From: Hymenobacter ginkgonis
GTDB taxonomy: Bacteria > Bacteroidota > Bacteroidia > Cytophagales > Hymenobacteraceae
Length of the DNA: 64,000 nucleotides
Direction of reading: 5' to 3'
Assembly (NCBI RefSeq): GCF_009755225.1
Contig: NZ_WQKZ01000010.1
Coordinates: forward strand, 1 to 64,000
Each line of letters begins with the position of its first letter. Positions within the stretch are counted from its first letter, which is position 1. The notes beneath the pieces were generated by a model. The model was not told the DNA's origin. It saw only the letters and a list, made by a program, of their open reading frames with translations, and made no database searches. The position numbers and the translations under genes are program-made. Shown piece by piece: positions 40,341 through 49,075 of the stretch.

Positions 40341-41158
40341 CAGAGCTGGCCCACGAAGTTTTGCACCAGCCCAAAAATCTCGTCGGGCTTTTCGGCGTGT
40401 ACCCAGTGGCCGGCGTCGGGCACGGTGGCTACCTGCGAGTTGGGAAACAAGGCCGGAATGCCGTGCAGCTTATCGTCGGCGGTGATGTAGTCCGATTTGC
40501 CGCCCCGGATAAACAGCGTGGGCTTATGAAACGGCTGGGCCGCTCCTATTTTCTCGCCCACCAAGGCCAGGTTGGCGGTCAGCACCGGCAAATTGATGCG
40601 CCAGGCGAAGGAGTTATCCTCGCGGCGATACAGGTTTTTGAGCAAAAACTGCCGCACGCCCAGCTGCGGAATGTGCTGGGCCAGCGCCGCTTCGGCCTGC
40701 TGGCGGTTCTGAATGGTGGTAAGGTCCACGGCTTGCAGGCCGGCCACAATATCGTCCTGGTGCTCCATGTTAGAAAAACGCGGTGCGATATCAACCACAA
40801 TGAGCTGGGCCAAGCGCGCGGGGTGCGTGAGGGCGAGCTGCATGCTCACTTTGCCGCCCATGCTGTGGCCCATGAGGGTGAGGCGGGTAGGGTCGAGGGC
40901 CAAGTGGTCGAACAAGGCCAGCACATCCTGCGCCATGAGGGCGTAGCTGTGGGCGGGCGAGTGAAACGAGCGCCCGTGGTTACGCAAATCCACACTTATC
41001 ACGCGCAAGCCGGCCTCGTCGGCCCAGCGGCGGGCCAGCGTTTGCCAGTTATCGAGCGTCCCAAAAAGCCCGTGCAAAATGACGAGCGGCCGCGCCGTCG
41101 GGTCGCCTTGGTCCAGAAAATGCAGCAGCGGGGCAGTAGCAACAGAAGTATCAGCCAT
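40340..41158 (-). CDS. Alpha/beta-fold hydrolase (YbfF-like)
   Basis: A 272-residue hydrolase. The oxyanion-hole turn is HGLFGTLDNW near residue 30, the nucleophile elbow is LMGHSMGGKVS with Ser near 98, and the catalytic His is in DAGHWVHAEKPDEI near the C-terminus. VDLRNHGRS is another family mark. This pattern fits the YbfF-type esterases, active on short acyl esters; the physiological substrate is unknown. It has no signal peptide. It overlaps the following membrane-protein gene by one base. Confidence 0.88.
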   Translation of the reverse strand: MADTSVATAPLLHFLDQGDPTARPLVILHGLFGTLDNWQTLARRWADEAGLRVISVDLRNHGRSFHSPAHSYALMAQDVLALFDHLALDPTRLTLMGHSMGGKVSMQLALTHPARLAQLIVVDIAPRFSNMEHQDDIVAGLQAVDLTTIQNRQQAEAALAQHIPQLGVRQFLLKNLYRREDNSFAWRINLPVLTANLALVGEKIGAAQPFHKPTLFIRGGKSDYITADDKLHGIPALFPNSQVATVPDAGHWVHAEKPDEIFGLVQNFVGQL

Positions 41159-41266
41159 GCGGCAAAGGTCGGGCAGGTTTAATTAATGGTTAATGAGTCA
41201 AGGGGCAAGGGTTAATGTCGCTCGATTAAGCAGGATGATATCAACCCTTAAAAAATCAACCATTAA

Positions 41267-41863
41267 CTAAGCCCACGCCCAGCCGCGGCGGCGCTCCACC
41301 ACCGCCACGCCGAAGTAGCGTAGGTAGCGCACCAGCGGCGCCATATCGGCCAGCACCAGCGAGGTGAGGATGATGTCGCCCTGCGGCAAGGGGAGGCGCA
41401 AGTACTCGTAGCGCCGCCAAAACACGCCGGGCCAGCGGCAGCGGTGCCACTCGACGGGCGCGGGGCCCGGCCAGCCTTGGCGGGCGGGGTCGTAGGCCAG
41501 CACCTCGTCGAGGGCCACTTGCAGGCGGCCTTCGAGCGGGTCAAAAAATAGGGTAGTGGCCGCGTTGAGGGTGTAGTAGCGCAAGTGCAACACCAGCGCC
41601 GGGGCGGCCAGCGCCAGCACCGCCCCCAGCAAGCCCCAGCCTAGCCAGCGCTCGGCACTAGTGGGCGCCACGATGCCCGGTCCGGCGGCGGCCAGGCCGG
41701 CGCCCACCGCCAGCAGCGGCCACGCCAGCAGCGCCGCCTGGCGAGTGGGGGTAGGGCGGTAAACGGTGGTTTTCTTACTAAAAAAACTGAGCACCCAGCG
41801 CGCCAGCCCCAGCGCTACCACCAGCGCCACGGCAAACTCAAGGAGCGAGCGGAGAACTTTCAT
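41267..41863 (-). CDS. Membrane protein of unknown function
   Basis: A 198-residue protein with hydrophobic segments at about 8-28, 44-65 and 72-95, then a soluble C-terminal part rich in Trp/Arg (RWPGVFWRRYEY, LRYFGVAVVERRRGW). No family is recognised. Its ATG overlaps the stop of the glycosyltransferase gene by four bases (ATGA), so it is probably translated with it. A helper role for the glycosyltransferase is inference from this coupling. Confidence 0.6.
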   Translation of the reverse strand: MKVLRSLLEFAVALVVALGLARWVLSFFSKKTTVYRPTPTRQAALLAWPLLAVGAGLAAAGPGIVAPTSAERWLGWGLLGAVLALAAPALVLHLRYYTLNAATTLFFDPLEGRLQVALDEVLAYDPARQGWPGPAPVEWHRCRWPGVFWRRYEYLRLPLPQGDIILTSLVLADMAPLVRYLRYFGVAVVERRRGWAWA

Positions 41864-43116
41864 TGCCCCAAAATACGGGCATAGACCGCGCCGAAGGCCC
41901 GCCCCACCGCCGGGTAGCTGAACAAAGCTACCGCTCGTGCCCGCAGCTGGCCCACCGCAAAACGCCCCGCCGGGGCCGTGAGCACCGCCGCAATAGCCGC
42001 GCCCAGCGCCGCCTCATCGGCCGGGGGCACCAGCAGGCCGAGGTCGGGGGTAGGGAGCAGCTCGGGCACGCCGCCCACGCGGGTAGCCACGGCCGGCAGC
42101 CCGCTCGCCTGCGCCTCGATGAGCACGCAAGGCAGGTTTTCATAGGTAGAAAACAGCACAAAGGCGGTGGCTTGGCGCATTTCGGCTGCCACTTGGGCCG
42201 GCGCCAACTTGCCCAAAAATTCCACCGTGCCATCGGCCAGCAGCCCTAGTTCGGTGGCCAGTTGGCGCATCGCTGCCTCGGCTGGCCCGTAGCCGGCAAT
42301 GCGCAGATGCAAGCCCGGTAGCGGCGGCTGCGCCCGGCGCAGCCGAGCCACAGTGCGCAGCAAACCGCTCAGGTTTTTGGCCTGCTCGTTGAAGGCGGCC
42401 ACGTGCAGCAGCCCGCGCCGCGCCAGGGGGGTAGGGGAGGGGTAAAAAAGCTCGGTATCGACCACGTTCGGTACTACGGTGGTGTGCGGGTTGGTGCCGC
42501 CCAGCGCCGCCAGCGCCCGCCGCAGGTCAGCCGATACCGGCGTGCTGGCGGCGGCTTGCCGCACCAAGTAGCCCACGAGTGCCCGCCGCCACCAGCTTAG
42601 CCGCCCCGCATTGGCAGGCAACAGGGCGGTTTGGTGCTCGGTGAGCACGTAGGGCGTGCCGTGGCGCCGGCGCAGCCACCACGCCACCACGGCGGGCCGC
42701 ACCAGCACGTGGGCATGCACTAGGCTGGGCGGCGCGCCGCCCCAGTGCTGGCGCACGGCGCGCCGCCCGCGCTGCTGGCACACCAGCCACAAGCCCAGCT
42801 TCAGCAGCTTGTCGAGGGGGGGTAGGCCGGTGGGCCGGGCGCGGTAGTAGTAACGCCAGGTAGGTACCGGCCCGCTCAGGTCAACCTCGGCCTCGATGAG
42901 CGTGGGCAGCGGCCCGCGCGCCACGGTGGCAAACACCACGGCCGACTGCACCGGCCCGCCGCCTACCCCCCCGTGCGCCGCAATGGCCGCCACGTGCCGC
43001 GCCACAAAGTCGCCGTCCTGGTCGTCGTAGCGGTGCGGGTACCACTTGGGTAGATGCAGGATTTTCAAGGGGGTAGGGAGCGATTGGCCAGGCAAAGTAA
43101 CGCCCGGCGCGGCCAC
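41860..43116 (-). CDS. Family-4-like glycosyltransferase
   Basis: A 418-residue GT-B-fold protein. The N-terminal half opens with LHLPKWYPHRYDDQDGDFVARHV, a usual GT4 donor/acceptor start, and contains VHAHVLVRPAV. The C-terminal half has FNEQAKNLSGLLRTVARL and the nucleotide-sugar motif FVLFSTYENLPCVLIEAQASGLPAVATRVGGVPELL with the E-x7-E pattern. It would extend a cell-surface glycan; donor and acceptor are unknown. The frame begins with GTG at 43116 and has no ATG near the conserved part, so the exact start is uncertain. Confidence 0.88.
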   Translation of the reverse strand: MAAPGVTLPGQSLPTPLKILHLPKWYPHRYDDQDGDFVARHVAAIAAHGGVGGGPVQSAVVFATVARGPLPTLIEAEVDLSGPVPTWRYYYRARPTGLPPLDKLLKLGLWLVCQQRGRRAVRQHWGGAPPSLVHAHVLVRPAVVAWWLRRRHGTPYVLTEHQTALLPANAGRLSWWRRALVGYLVRQAAASTPVSADLRRALAALGGTNPHTTVVPNVVDTELFYPSPTPLARRGLLHVAAFNEQAKNLSGLLRTVARLRRAQPPLPGLHLRIAGYGPAEAAMRQLATELGLLADGTVEFLGKLAPAQVAAEMRQATAFVLFSTYENLPCVLIEAQASGLPAVATRVGGVPELLPTPDLGLLVPPADEAALGAAIAAVLTAPAGRFAVGQLRARAVALFSYPAVGRAFGAVYARILGQ

Positions 43117-43129
43117 CCTACCTCACAAA

Positions 43130-43157
43130 AAAGCCTACCCCAGGTGGGGTAGGCTTT
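43130..43157. terminator. Bidirectional terminator between Oar-like receptor and glycosyltransferase genes
   Basis: AAAGCCTACCCC pairs perfectly with GGGGTAGGCTTT, loop AGGT. It sits 24 bp after the receptor stop (minus strand) and just before the glycosyltransferase start. Confidence 0.8.
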
Positions 43158-43181
43158 CTACAAGCAACGGGTTGCTACCTA

Positions 43182-46100
43182 CTAAAACAGGTAGCGCACG
43201 CCCAACTGCCCCTGCCAGCGCGAGGCCAGCTGGTCGATAGAATAGGTAGCCGGCGAGCTGAAGGTGAAGGCCGGCCGGTTGAATTGGGTAGCGCTGTACG
43301 TGGACGAGATGTTGCCCGCCGCGTCGGCAAAGGCCACCTGCGAGAGGCCGGTGCCCAGCGTCGAGTTGAAGGTGTTGGGCACGAAGTACTGGCGGCCCCA
43401 CTTGTTGTTGAGGAAGTTGCCCACGTTCTGGATGTCGAACGAAATCTGGATGGCGTGGCCGCCGCTCACTACCCCCGCCTCGTTGGGGGTGAGGTTGCCG
43501 AGCTTGGCCTCAATCATGAAGCGCACGTCGGCCTGGTTGTTCCAAGGGGTGCGGGCGGCGTTGCGCTCGGCATACTGGCCGCGGCGGTTTTTGAGGTAGC
43601 TGTCGCCATCAACGAAGCTGCTGAGGGCGGCGTACTGGGTGCCGCTGGCATCGAGGCCGTAGCCGTTGGGGTTGGCCGTGGTGACGGGCGAAGCACCGCG
43701 CGATACCAGCGTGATGTCGGCGGCATTGGCCGGAATGTAGGCCTGCGATACCGCCTGCTGGCCGTTGCCGAAGAAGTTGTTGTTATACACCCAGGTGTAG
43801 GGCGAGCCGCTGGCGTAGGTCAGCACCGAGGTGAAGTAGCCTGTGAAGCGCTGAGCGAAGTTCTTGTGGAAGTTAATCGAGGCTACTACCCGGTGGCGCA
43901 GGTCAAAGTTGGAATACGCCAGGCCGGGGTTGTTCACGTTCTGGGCCGGGTTCAGCTCCCAGTTGCTCTGAAACGAGTTGCGGATACCGTTGCTGATGTC
44001 CTTGCTCTGGCCGTAGGTGTAGGCAGCCGTTAGGTCGAGGAAGTTGCCGAAGCCCTTGCCCAGCGAGCCCGTGAGCTGGTAGCGGTAGCCCTGGTTGGTG
44101 TTGGTCAGCAAGAAGGCGTTCGAGAAAGCCGTGTTCACCTTGGCGTTGCCGCCCGTTGGGGCCGAGTAGCGCGGCGTCTGGGTTGGGCCTTGAGTGAAGT
44201 ACGTTACGTTGTCGGTCAGGTTGATATTCTCAAACTGCACATCCTGAATCACTTTCGTGTACAAGCCCTCTACCGAAGCCCGGAAGCCGCTGGGCAGCTT
44301 AAAGTCGAAGGCCAGCGACGAGCGCCACACCTGGGGCATCTTGAAGTTGGGGTCGATGAGGTTAACCTCGGTCGTGTTCTGCACTACGTTAGGCAGTTTC
44401 TGAGCCGCATTTTGGTAAATCTGGTTCGGGGTCTGGCTCAGTAAAATCTGGGGCCCCGTAGTAGAGCCAGCGCTGGGCTGGATGTTGTTATAATCCACCG
44501 AACTGTAATTCACGCCGTTGTTGTAGAAGGCGTAGCCCAGCCAGGCAAACGGGATGCGACCCGTAAACAAGCCCGAGCCGCCGCGTACCACCACGCGCTG
44601 GTCGCCGAGCACATCCCAGTTGAAGCCCAGGCGCGGCGAGAATTGCACCTTGCCAAACAGCTCGTTGTTGAAGCCCGACCAGGCCACGTGCTGATAAGTC
44701 TGGTTTAGGGTGCGGGCGTCGTTCTGCGGGTTGTTCACCAGGGCCGAGTTCAGCACCGGCGCGGTGGGTAGGGACGTGAGGTCGAAGCGAATACCGGGCG
44801 TGATTTTCAGGCGGTCGCCTATCGACCATTGGTCCTGCAAGTACGCCGAGTAGAGGTTGATATTGAACGAGGCCGACGGATTATTGTAGTTGTAGTCGTA
44901 GCTGTTGTCGCTGATGTTAGAAGTACCCCGGATGCGGTTCGGCTGGTCGGCCAAGAACTGCGCCACGTTGTTGTACTCAATGCGGCCGTTCCAGGAGTTA
45001 ATAAAGCCGTAGTCAATCTTATACAGCTCGTTGTGCGTGCCCAAGGTCAGGGTGTGGTTGCCGGCAAAGTAGGTTACGTTGTCAGTAATCTCGAACGTCT
45101 TGGTGCGGGTATTGAAGATGCTCGCCTCGCGGTCCGAGCCCAGCAATATCTGGTTCGAGCCGGCGTAGTAGGTGGTGGGGCTAGCAGGGTTGCCGGCCGC
45201 GGGGCCCACGTTGTTAATCTGCACCGCCGGAAACAGGCTGCTCTGGCCGCCCAGCAGCGAGCGGTAGTCGTGGATGTTGGTGTAGCCCAGAATCAGGTTG
45301 TTGGCCAGCTTGTTGGTGAAGTTCGACTTCACTTCCAGCACTGTCGAGTTTTGCAGGTTGTTCTGGTTGAAGTCTTGCGAGCCAAACTTAAACAAGCTGC
45401 TAGAGCGCTCCAGGTTGGTGGCGTCCGACTTCACGTAGTTGTGGCGGAGGGCAATGCTGGTTTTGTCGTCGAGGTTGAAGTCGATGCGGCCAAACAATTT
45501 GTCGCTATTGGCGTGAATGTTATAGTCGCCGTAGGCACCCACATCGTAGCCGTAGGTGGTTTGCAGCTTCTGGGCAATGAGCTGGGCCAGGTCCGTAGAC
45601 ACCGGCGAGCCCAGCGTGCCCGCGCCGTAAAACTGCGGCTCTTGGCGGCGAGCCAGCTCGGCGTTTACGAAGAAAAACAGCTTGTTCTGCACAATTGGCC
45701 CGCCCAGGCGGAAGCCCGTCTGGTAGTCGTGGTAGCTGGTGCCGATTTTAGATTCGGTGCCGTCGATGCTTTTGCCCGTAATGCCTTGGGTGCGGCCAAA
45801 GCCGTACACCGAGCCGTGAAAGTCGTTAGTGCCCGAGCGCGTCACGGCGTTAATCGAGCCCCCGGTGAAGTTGCCCAGCGTCACATCAAATGGCGCTACC
45901 TGCGCCTGAATCTCCTGAATGGCGTCGAGCGAAATCGGGTTGGCGCGGGCCGACGAGCCGGGGAGGCCGCTGGTGCCGCTGGTGCCACCCAGCGAGGGCG
46001 AAAAACCAATGGCGTCGTTGTTCACGGCGCCATCGAGGGTGATGTTGTTGTAGCGGAACGACGTGCCCGCAAACGAGTTGTTCGAGTTGCGCGGGTCGAG

Positions 46101-46586
46101 GCGCGTAAAGTCCTGGATGCTGCGCGTGATGGTAGGCAGCTGTTGCAAAGCCTCGCGGCCCACGTTGGTGCCGGCGCCGGTTTTGGTAGCTTGGGTATTG
46201 CCAGTTATCACTACTTCGTTTAGCGCCTGGGCCTCCGCCGCCAGCGTAAAGTTGAGGCGGGTCGTGTTGCCCAGCGTCAGGAATACATTGCTGACCGTTT
46301 GGGGCTTAAAGCCTACGTAGGTTACGGTTACCTCGTAAGGCCCGCCGGGGGCCAGGTTCGGGATGCTGAAGCGGCCGTCGGGCTCGGTGCCCGTGCCGCG
46401 CTTGGTGCCAGTGGGCAGGTTGGTAGCGACCACCGTCACGCCAATCAGCTCTTCGTTTTTATCAGAAACCACCTTGCCGCTTATCGCGGAAGTGGTGACC
46501 TGCGCCGACCCTATACGGGCCAGCAGCAACAGGAAGAATAACGCAACCAGCCGCAATGCGGGCTGGCCTAAAGTAAGAGTGCGCAT
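43182..46586 (-). CDS. Oar-like TonB-dependent receptor
   Basis: A 1134-residue outer-membrane protein. The signal peptide ends ARIGSAQ (about residue 28). Residues about 32-115 are a carboxypeptidase-regulatory domain (AISGKVVSDKNEELIGVTVV). A plug follows (about 120-250, with REALQQLPTITRSIQDFTRLDP and GGSINAVTRSGTNDFHGSVYG), then a very large barrel. The Oar-type ending is seen in the Asn-rich NFDLRHRVVASINFHKNF and ASGSPYTWVYN segments. Known relatives, such as Oar of Myxococcus, take part in surface signalling or export. ATG 46586 gives the signal; a frame to 46640 adds 18 residues ahead of it. Confidence 0.92.
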   Translation of the reverse strand: MRTLTLGQPALRLVALFFLLLLARIGSAQVTTSAISGKVVSDKNEELIGVTVVATNLPTGTKRGTGTEPDGRFSIPNLAPGGPYEVTVTYVGFKPQTVSNVFLTLGNTTRLNFTLAAEAQALNEVVITGNTQATKTGAGTNVGREALQQLPTITRSIQDFTRLDPRNSNNSFAGTSFRYNNITLDGAVNNDAIGFSPSLGGTSGTSGLPGSSARANPISLDAIQEIQAQVAPFDVTLGNFTGGSINAVTRSGTNDFHGSVYGFGRTQGITGKSIDGTESKIGTSYHDYQTGFRLGGPIVQNKLFFFVNAELARRQEPQFYGAGTLGSPVSTDLAQLIAQKLQTTYGYDVGAYGDYNIHANSDKLFGRIDFNLDDKTSIALRHNYVKSDATNLERSSSLFKFGSQDFNQNNLQNSTVLEVKSNFTNKLANNLILGYTNIHDYRSLLGGQSSLFPAVQINNVGPAAGNPASPTTYYAGSNQILLGSDREASIFNTRTKTFEITDNVTYFAGNHTLTLGTHNELYKIDYGFINSWNGRIEYNNVAQFLADQPNRIRGTSNISDNSYDYNYNNPSASFNINLYSAYLQDQWSIGDRLKITPGIRFDLTSLPTAPVLNSALVNNPQNDARTLNQTYQHVAWSGFNNELFGKVQFSPRLGFNWDVLGDQRVVVRGGSGLFTGRIPFAWLGYAFYNNGVNYSSVDYNNIQPSAGSTTGPQILLSQTPNQIYQNAAQKLPNVVQNTTEVNLIDPNFKMPQVWRSSLAFDFKLPSGFRASVEGLYTKVIQDVQFENINLTDNVTYFTQGPTQTPRYSAPTGGNAKVNTAFSNAFLLTNTNQGYRYQLTGSLGKGFGNFLDLTAAYTYGQSKDISNGIRNSFQSNWELNPAQNVNNPGLAYSNFDLRHRVVASINFHKNFAQRFTGYFTSVLTYASGSPYTWVYNNNFFGNGQQAVSQAYIPANAADITLVSRGASPVTTANPNGYGLDASGTQYAALSSFVDGDSYLKNRRGQYAERNAARTPWNNQADVRFMIEAKLGNLTPNEAGVVSGGHAIQISFDIQNVGNFLNNKWGRQYFVPNTFNSTLGTGLSQVAFADAAGNISSTYSATQFNRPAFTFSSPATYSIDQLASRWQGQLGVRYLF

Positions 46587-47069
46587 AAAAAGGGGGTTAG
46601 GCCAATGCGAACGCAAAGTTCCCCCAAGTACTCGCCGCATAAATGCAGCGAGTGTTTATCAAATTGTTGATAATAAGCCTGCTGCATAACACTGAGGTAA
46701 CTTGTCTGCCTTGCGCAGGTGTGGTGGGGTAGGGGCTACCCCAGCTTTTTTGGCCCAGCGTCGGCGGCAATATTGCCGCCGTTAGGCCTGCTTATAAGTT
46801 GATTCTCACCGCGCACCGCGCAAGGATGCGCTGCTTTGCGCACGGCAATTGGGTAGCCAATGGGCGAGCACTACCCCAACAAATCCCTACCCCCACTGCT
46901 TACAGCAACAGTTGCACTGGCAGCCGGCCGGTACAACTGCCCCGCTTTACACAGGGTAAAACCTGGGGTTCAACGAGTAGCCACACGTGCTGGGCTAAGA
47001 AGCTCCGCCCGCCGCTCGTACCTGCATTCCTTTGTCTCACTCTAATCGCCCGGCCTTCCGCTTTCTAGT
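46587..47069. promoter_or_regulatory. 483-bp gap with a TTATCAA dyad
   Basis: Divergent gap between the Oar-like receptor and yicC. TTATCAAATTGTTGATAA at 46656-46673 is a perfect 7-bp dyad with a 4-base centre, 70 bp upstream of the receptor ATG, and could be an operator. No gene is supported; an 89-codon frame at 46799 shows no family features. Confidence 0.4.
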
Positions 47070-47975
47070 ATGTTGTTATCCATGACCGGCTTTGGCCAGG
47101 CCCACCGCGAAACCGAACGCTACACCGCTACCGCAGAGCTGCGCTCGCTCAATTCCAAAACCCTCGACCTAACGCTGCGCCTACCGCGTTTTCTACAACC
47201 TCACGAACTAGAAATTCGCCAGCAAATCACCAAAGCCCTGCTGCGCGGCAAGGTCAATTTTAACTTCGATTTCACCCGGCCCGCCACGGCGGCTGCTACC
47301 ACGGCCCCCGTCCTCAACCGAGAGGTGCTGGTAGCCGCTTTCCACGAGCTGCAAGCCGTGGCCCAAAGCTTGGGCGTGGTGGCTAGCGAAGAAACCCTGC
47401 TCGCCGCCCTGCGCCTACCCGGCGTTATTCCTACGGCCTTCGAGGCCGCCCAGGCCGAGCCAGCCGCCGACGAGCCCACCTGGGCCGAGTTGCAGCCGCT
47501 GCTTATCGAAGCCCTGGCCGCCATGCAGCAGTTTCGCCACGACGAAGGCCAAACCCTTGAGCAGGAGATACTAGGCTATATCGCAACCATCCGGCAGCAG
47601 CTCGCCGCCATCGAGCTGCACGACCCGCAGCGCATCCTGCATGTGCGGCAGCGCCTAGCGACCCACCTCGCCGAGCTTACTCAACACGAGCAGTTCAACG
47701 CTACCCGCTTCGAACAGGAAGTACTGTATTACATCGAGAAGCTGGACATCGCCGAAGAAAAGGTGCGCTTAGCCGCCCACTTGAATTATTTCGAGTTAGC
47801 AATCCAGCAGCCAGATGAGGCCGTAGGTAAAAAGCTGGGCTTCCTGGCCCAAGAAATCGGCCGCGAAATCAATACCATCGGTTCGAAGGCCAACGACGCT
47901 ACTGTGCAACACTTGGTGGTAGGCATGAAGGAAGAGCTGGAGAAAATAAAGGAACAGCTCAACAACATCTTATAA
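47070..47975 (+). CDS. yicC: YicC/YloC-family endoribonuclease
   Basis: A 301-residue protein. It opens SMTGFGQAHRETERYT and ELRSLNSKTLDL, the usual YicC N-terminal motif, and ends in the DUF1732 segment KLGFLAQEIGREINTIGSKAND followed by LVVGMKEELEKIKEQLNNIL. Family members in E. coli and Bacillus are metal-dependent endoribonucleases acting on small or messenger RNA. Length is typical. It is a single gene; the AT-rich stretch starts directly behind it. Confidence 0.93.
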   Translation: MLLSMTGFGQAHRETERYTATAELRSLNSKTLDLTLRLPRFLQPHELEIRQQITKALLRGKVNFNFDFTRPATAAATTAPVLNREVLVAAFHELQAVAQSLGVVASEETLLAALRLPGVIPTAFEAAQAEPAADEPTWAELQPLLIEALAAMQQFRHDEGQTLEQEILGYIATIRQQLAAIELHDPQRILHVRQRLATHLAELTQHEQFNATRFEQEVLYYIEKLDIAEEKVRLAAHLNYFELAIQQPDEAVGKKLGFLAQEIGREINTIGSKANDATVQHLVVGMKEELEKIKEQLNNIL

Positions 47976-48296
47976 CCGGCCCGCTTTTTCAGTGGTGACG
48001 TAAGTGAGGCAAAAAAAGCTCTGCACCTTTCTGGTTTTAAGTTATAATTTTTAAAGAAAATTAAGCTTGTTTAATGTTGGGTTTACCTAATTTAAACAAT
48101 AGCCTTTTCTTTAAAATTAACTAGTCAAAAACTTGTTTTGCAGCAAGTTATACATAGTCTACTGTATGTAGCTTAGTTGGTATCAGCCTACTTTGGCGCA
48201 TGATTCACAAAAGAACTCAACTTGCATTTTATGTGTAACTTAGATTCCACAAACGAGGTAGTAGCGATTAATCATCCATTTATTAAACCTTATATC
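47976..48296 (+). other. AT-rich 321-bp gap, no gene seen
   Basis: Base composition drops sharply from about 48020 to 48290, with runs of A/T such as AATTTTTAAAGAAAATTAAG. It probably holds the promoter of the secreted orphan. A frame from 48222 would add 25 residues ahead of a clear signal peptide and is not used. Confidence 0.5.
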
Positions 48297-48839
48297 ATGA
48301 AAGCACTTGTACTCCTTGTTCTTACTTCTTGTACGAGCATGCTGATGGCAGCTCGTCCTGCTTCCGAAATAGAGTTGATAAAGAAGCGGGTGCTAAGCGA
48401 GCGCGTCGAAGTGCTGATTCCCAAAGGCTTCGAGGTAATGACTGAGCAGCAGATGGACTTTACGTACGCCCACGCCAGCAGCCGCCCCAGCGTCGTATTC
48501 ACCAATAACAACTTGGTGAGCTTGTCCTTCAACTACTCGGACAACGAGGCTGACCAAGACATGATACCGGTATACGAAACCACGTTTGCCAAAACCTACC
48601 ACAAGCAATATCAAAAGACCACCTGGTTTGGCGAAGGCGTGAAAGAAGTAGGCGGCCGCAAAGTAGGATTTTTGGAATATATGAAGCCCGAAATGGGTCA
48701 CGAAGTCTACACGCTGGTGTTCTTCACCGACGTGCAGGGTAAGCTGCTCATCTGCACCTTCAACTGCGCCGACCGCCAGAAGCCGGAGTGGGAGCCGTTG
48801 GCTAAAAAGATTCTGAATTCGCTGAAAGCTAACGGGTAA
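48297..48839 (+). CDS. Secreted protein of unknown function
   Basis: A 180-residue protein with a signal peptide (MKALVLLVLTSCTSMLMA-A). The mature part contains VLIPKGFEVMTEQQMDFTYAHAS, a charged middle, and VYTLVFFTDVQGKLLICTFNC followed by LAKKILNSLKAN at the end. This overall shape, a beta sandwich-like protein ending in a helix, recalls small stress- or phage-related secreted proteins, but I cannot name it. It sits in an AT-rich patch unlike its neighbours, which may mean later acquisition. Confidence 0.65.
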   Translation: MKALVLLVLTSCTSMLMAARPASEIELIKKRVLSERVEVLIPKGFEVMTEQQMDFTYAHASSRPSVVFTNNNLVSLSFNYSDNEADQDMIPVYETTFAKTYHKQYQKTTWFGEGVKEVGGRKVGFLEYMKPEMGHEVYTLVFFTDVQGKLLICTFNCADRQKPEWEPLAKKILNSLKANG

Positions 48840-49012
48840 GGTGCTACTATAACTATCCTAGTGACTTTTATAATTACGCGTTAAGTAAGTGCTATTTATA
48901 GTTATAAGAAATTATTTTATGTTATATTATGCTATGTTAAGCTATTTTATCTATCCCAGTGTTTGATGTAGGAGATTAATTATTAGCTAAGTCGTATTAC
49001 TAGTGAAGGGTG

Positions 49013-49043
49013 AGCCCCGGCCGGTTATCGGTCGGGGCTTTTT
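49013..49043. terminator. Terminator after the secreted orphan
   Basis: AGCCCCGGCC pairs with GGTCGGGGCT (one G-T pair) with a 7-base loop and a run of five T. It lies 173 bp after the orphan's stop and 33 bp before the end of the convergent VanZ-M28 gene. Confidence 0.75.
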
Positions 49044-49075
49044 ATTGGGCCAGGGGGTAGGGAAAAGCAGCAAGG

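Noticed and set aside
44829..46223. 464-codon + strand frame inside the Oar-like receptor
   Set aside because: Antisense shadow of a clear TonB receptor; composition is Val/Arg-rich without any motif.
46799..47068. 89-codon open frame before yicC
   Set aside because: No domain, no signal peptide, unusual composition and no ribosome-binding context; it ends just before the yicC start and looks like chance in a GC-rich gap.
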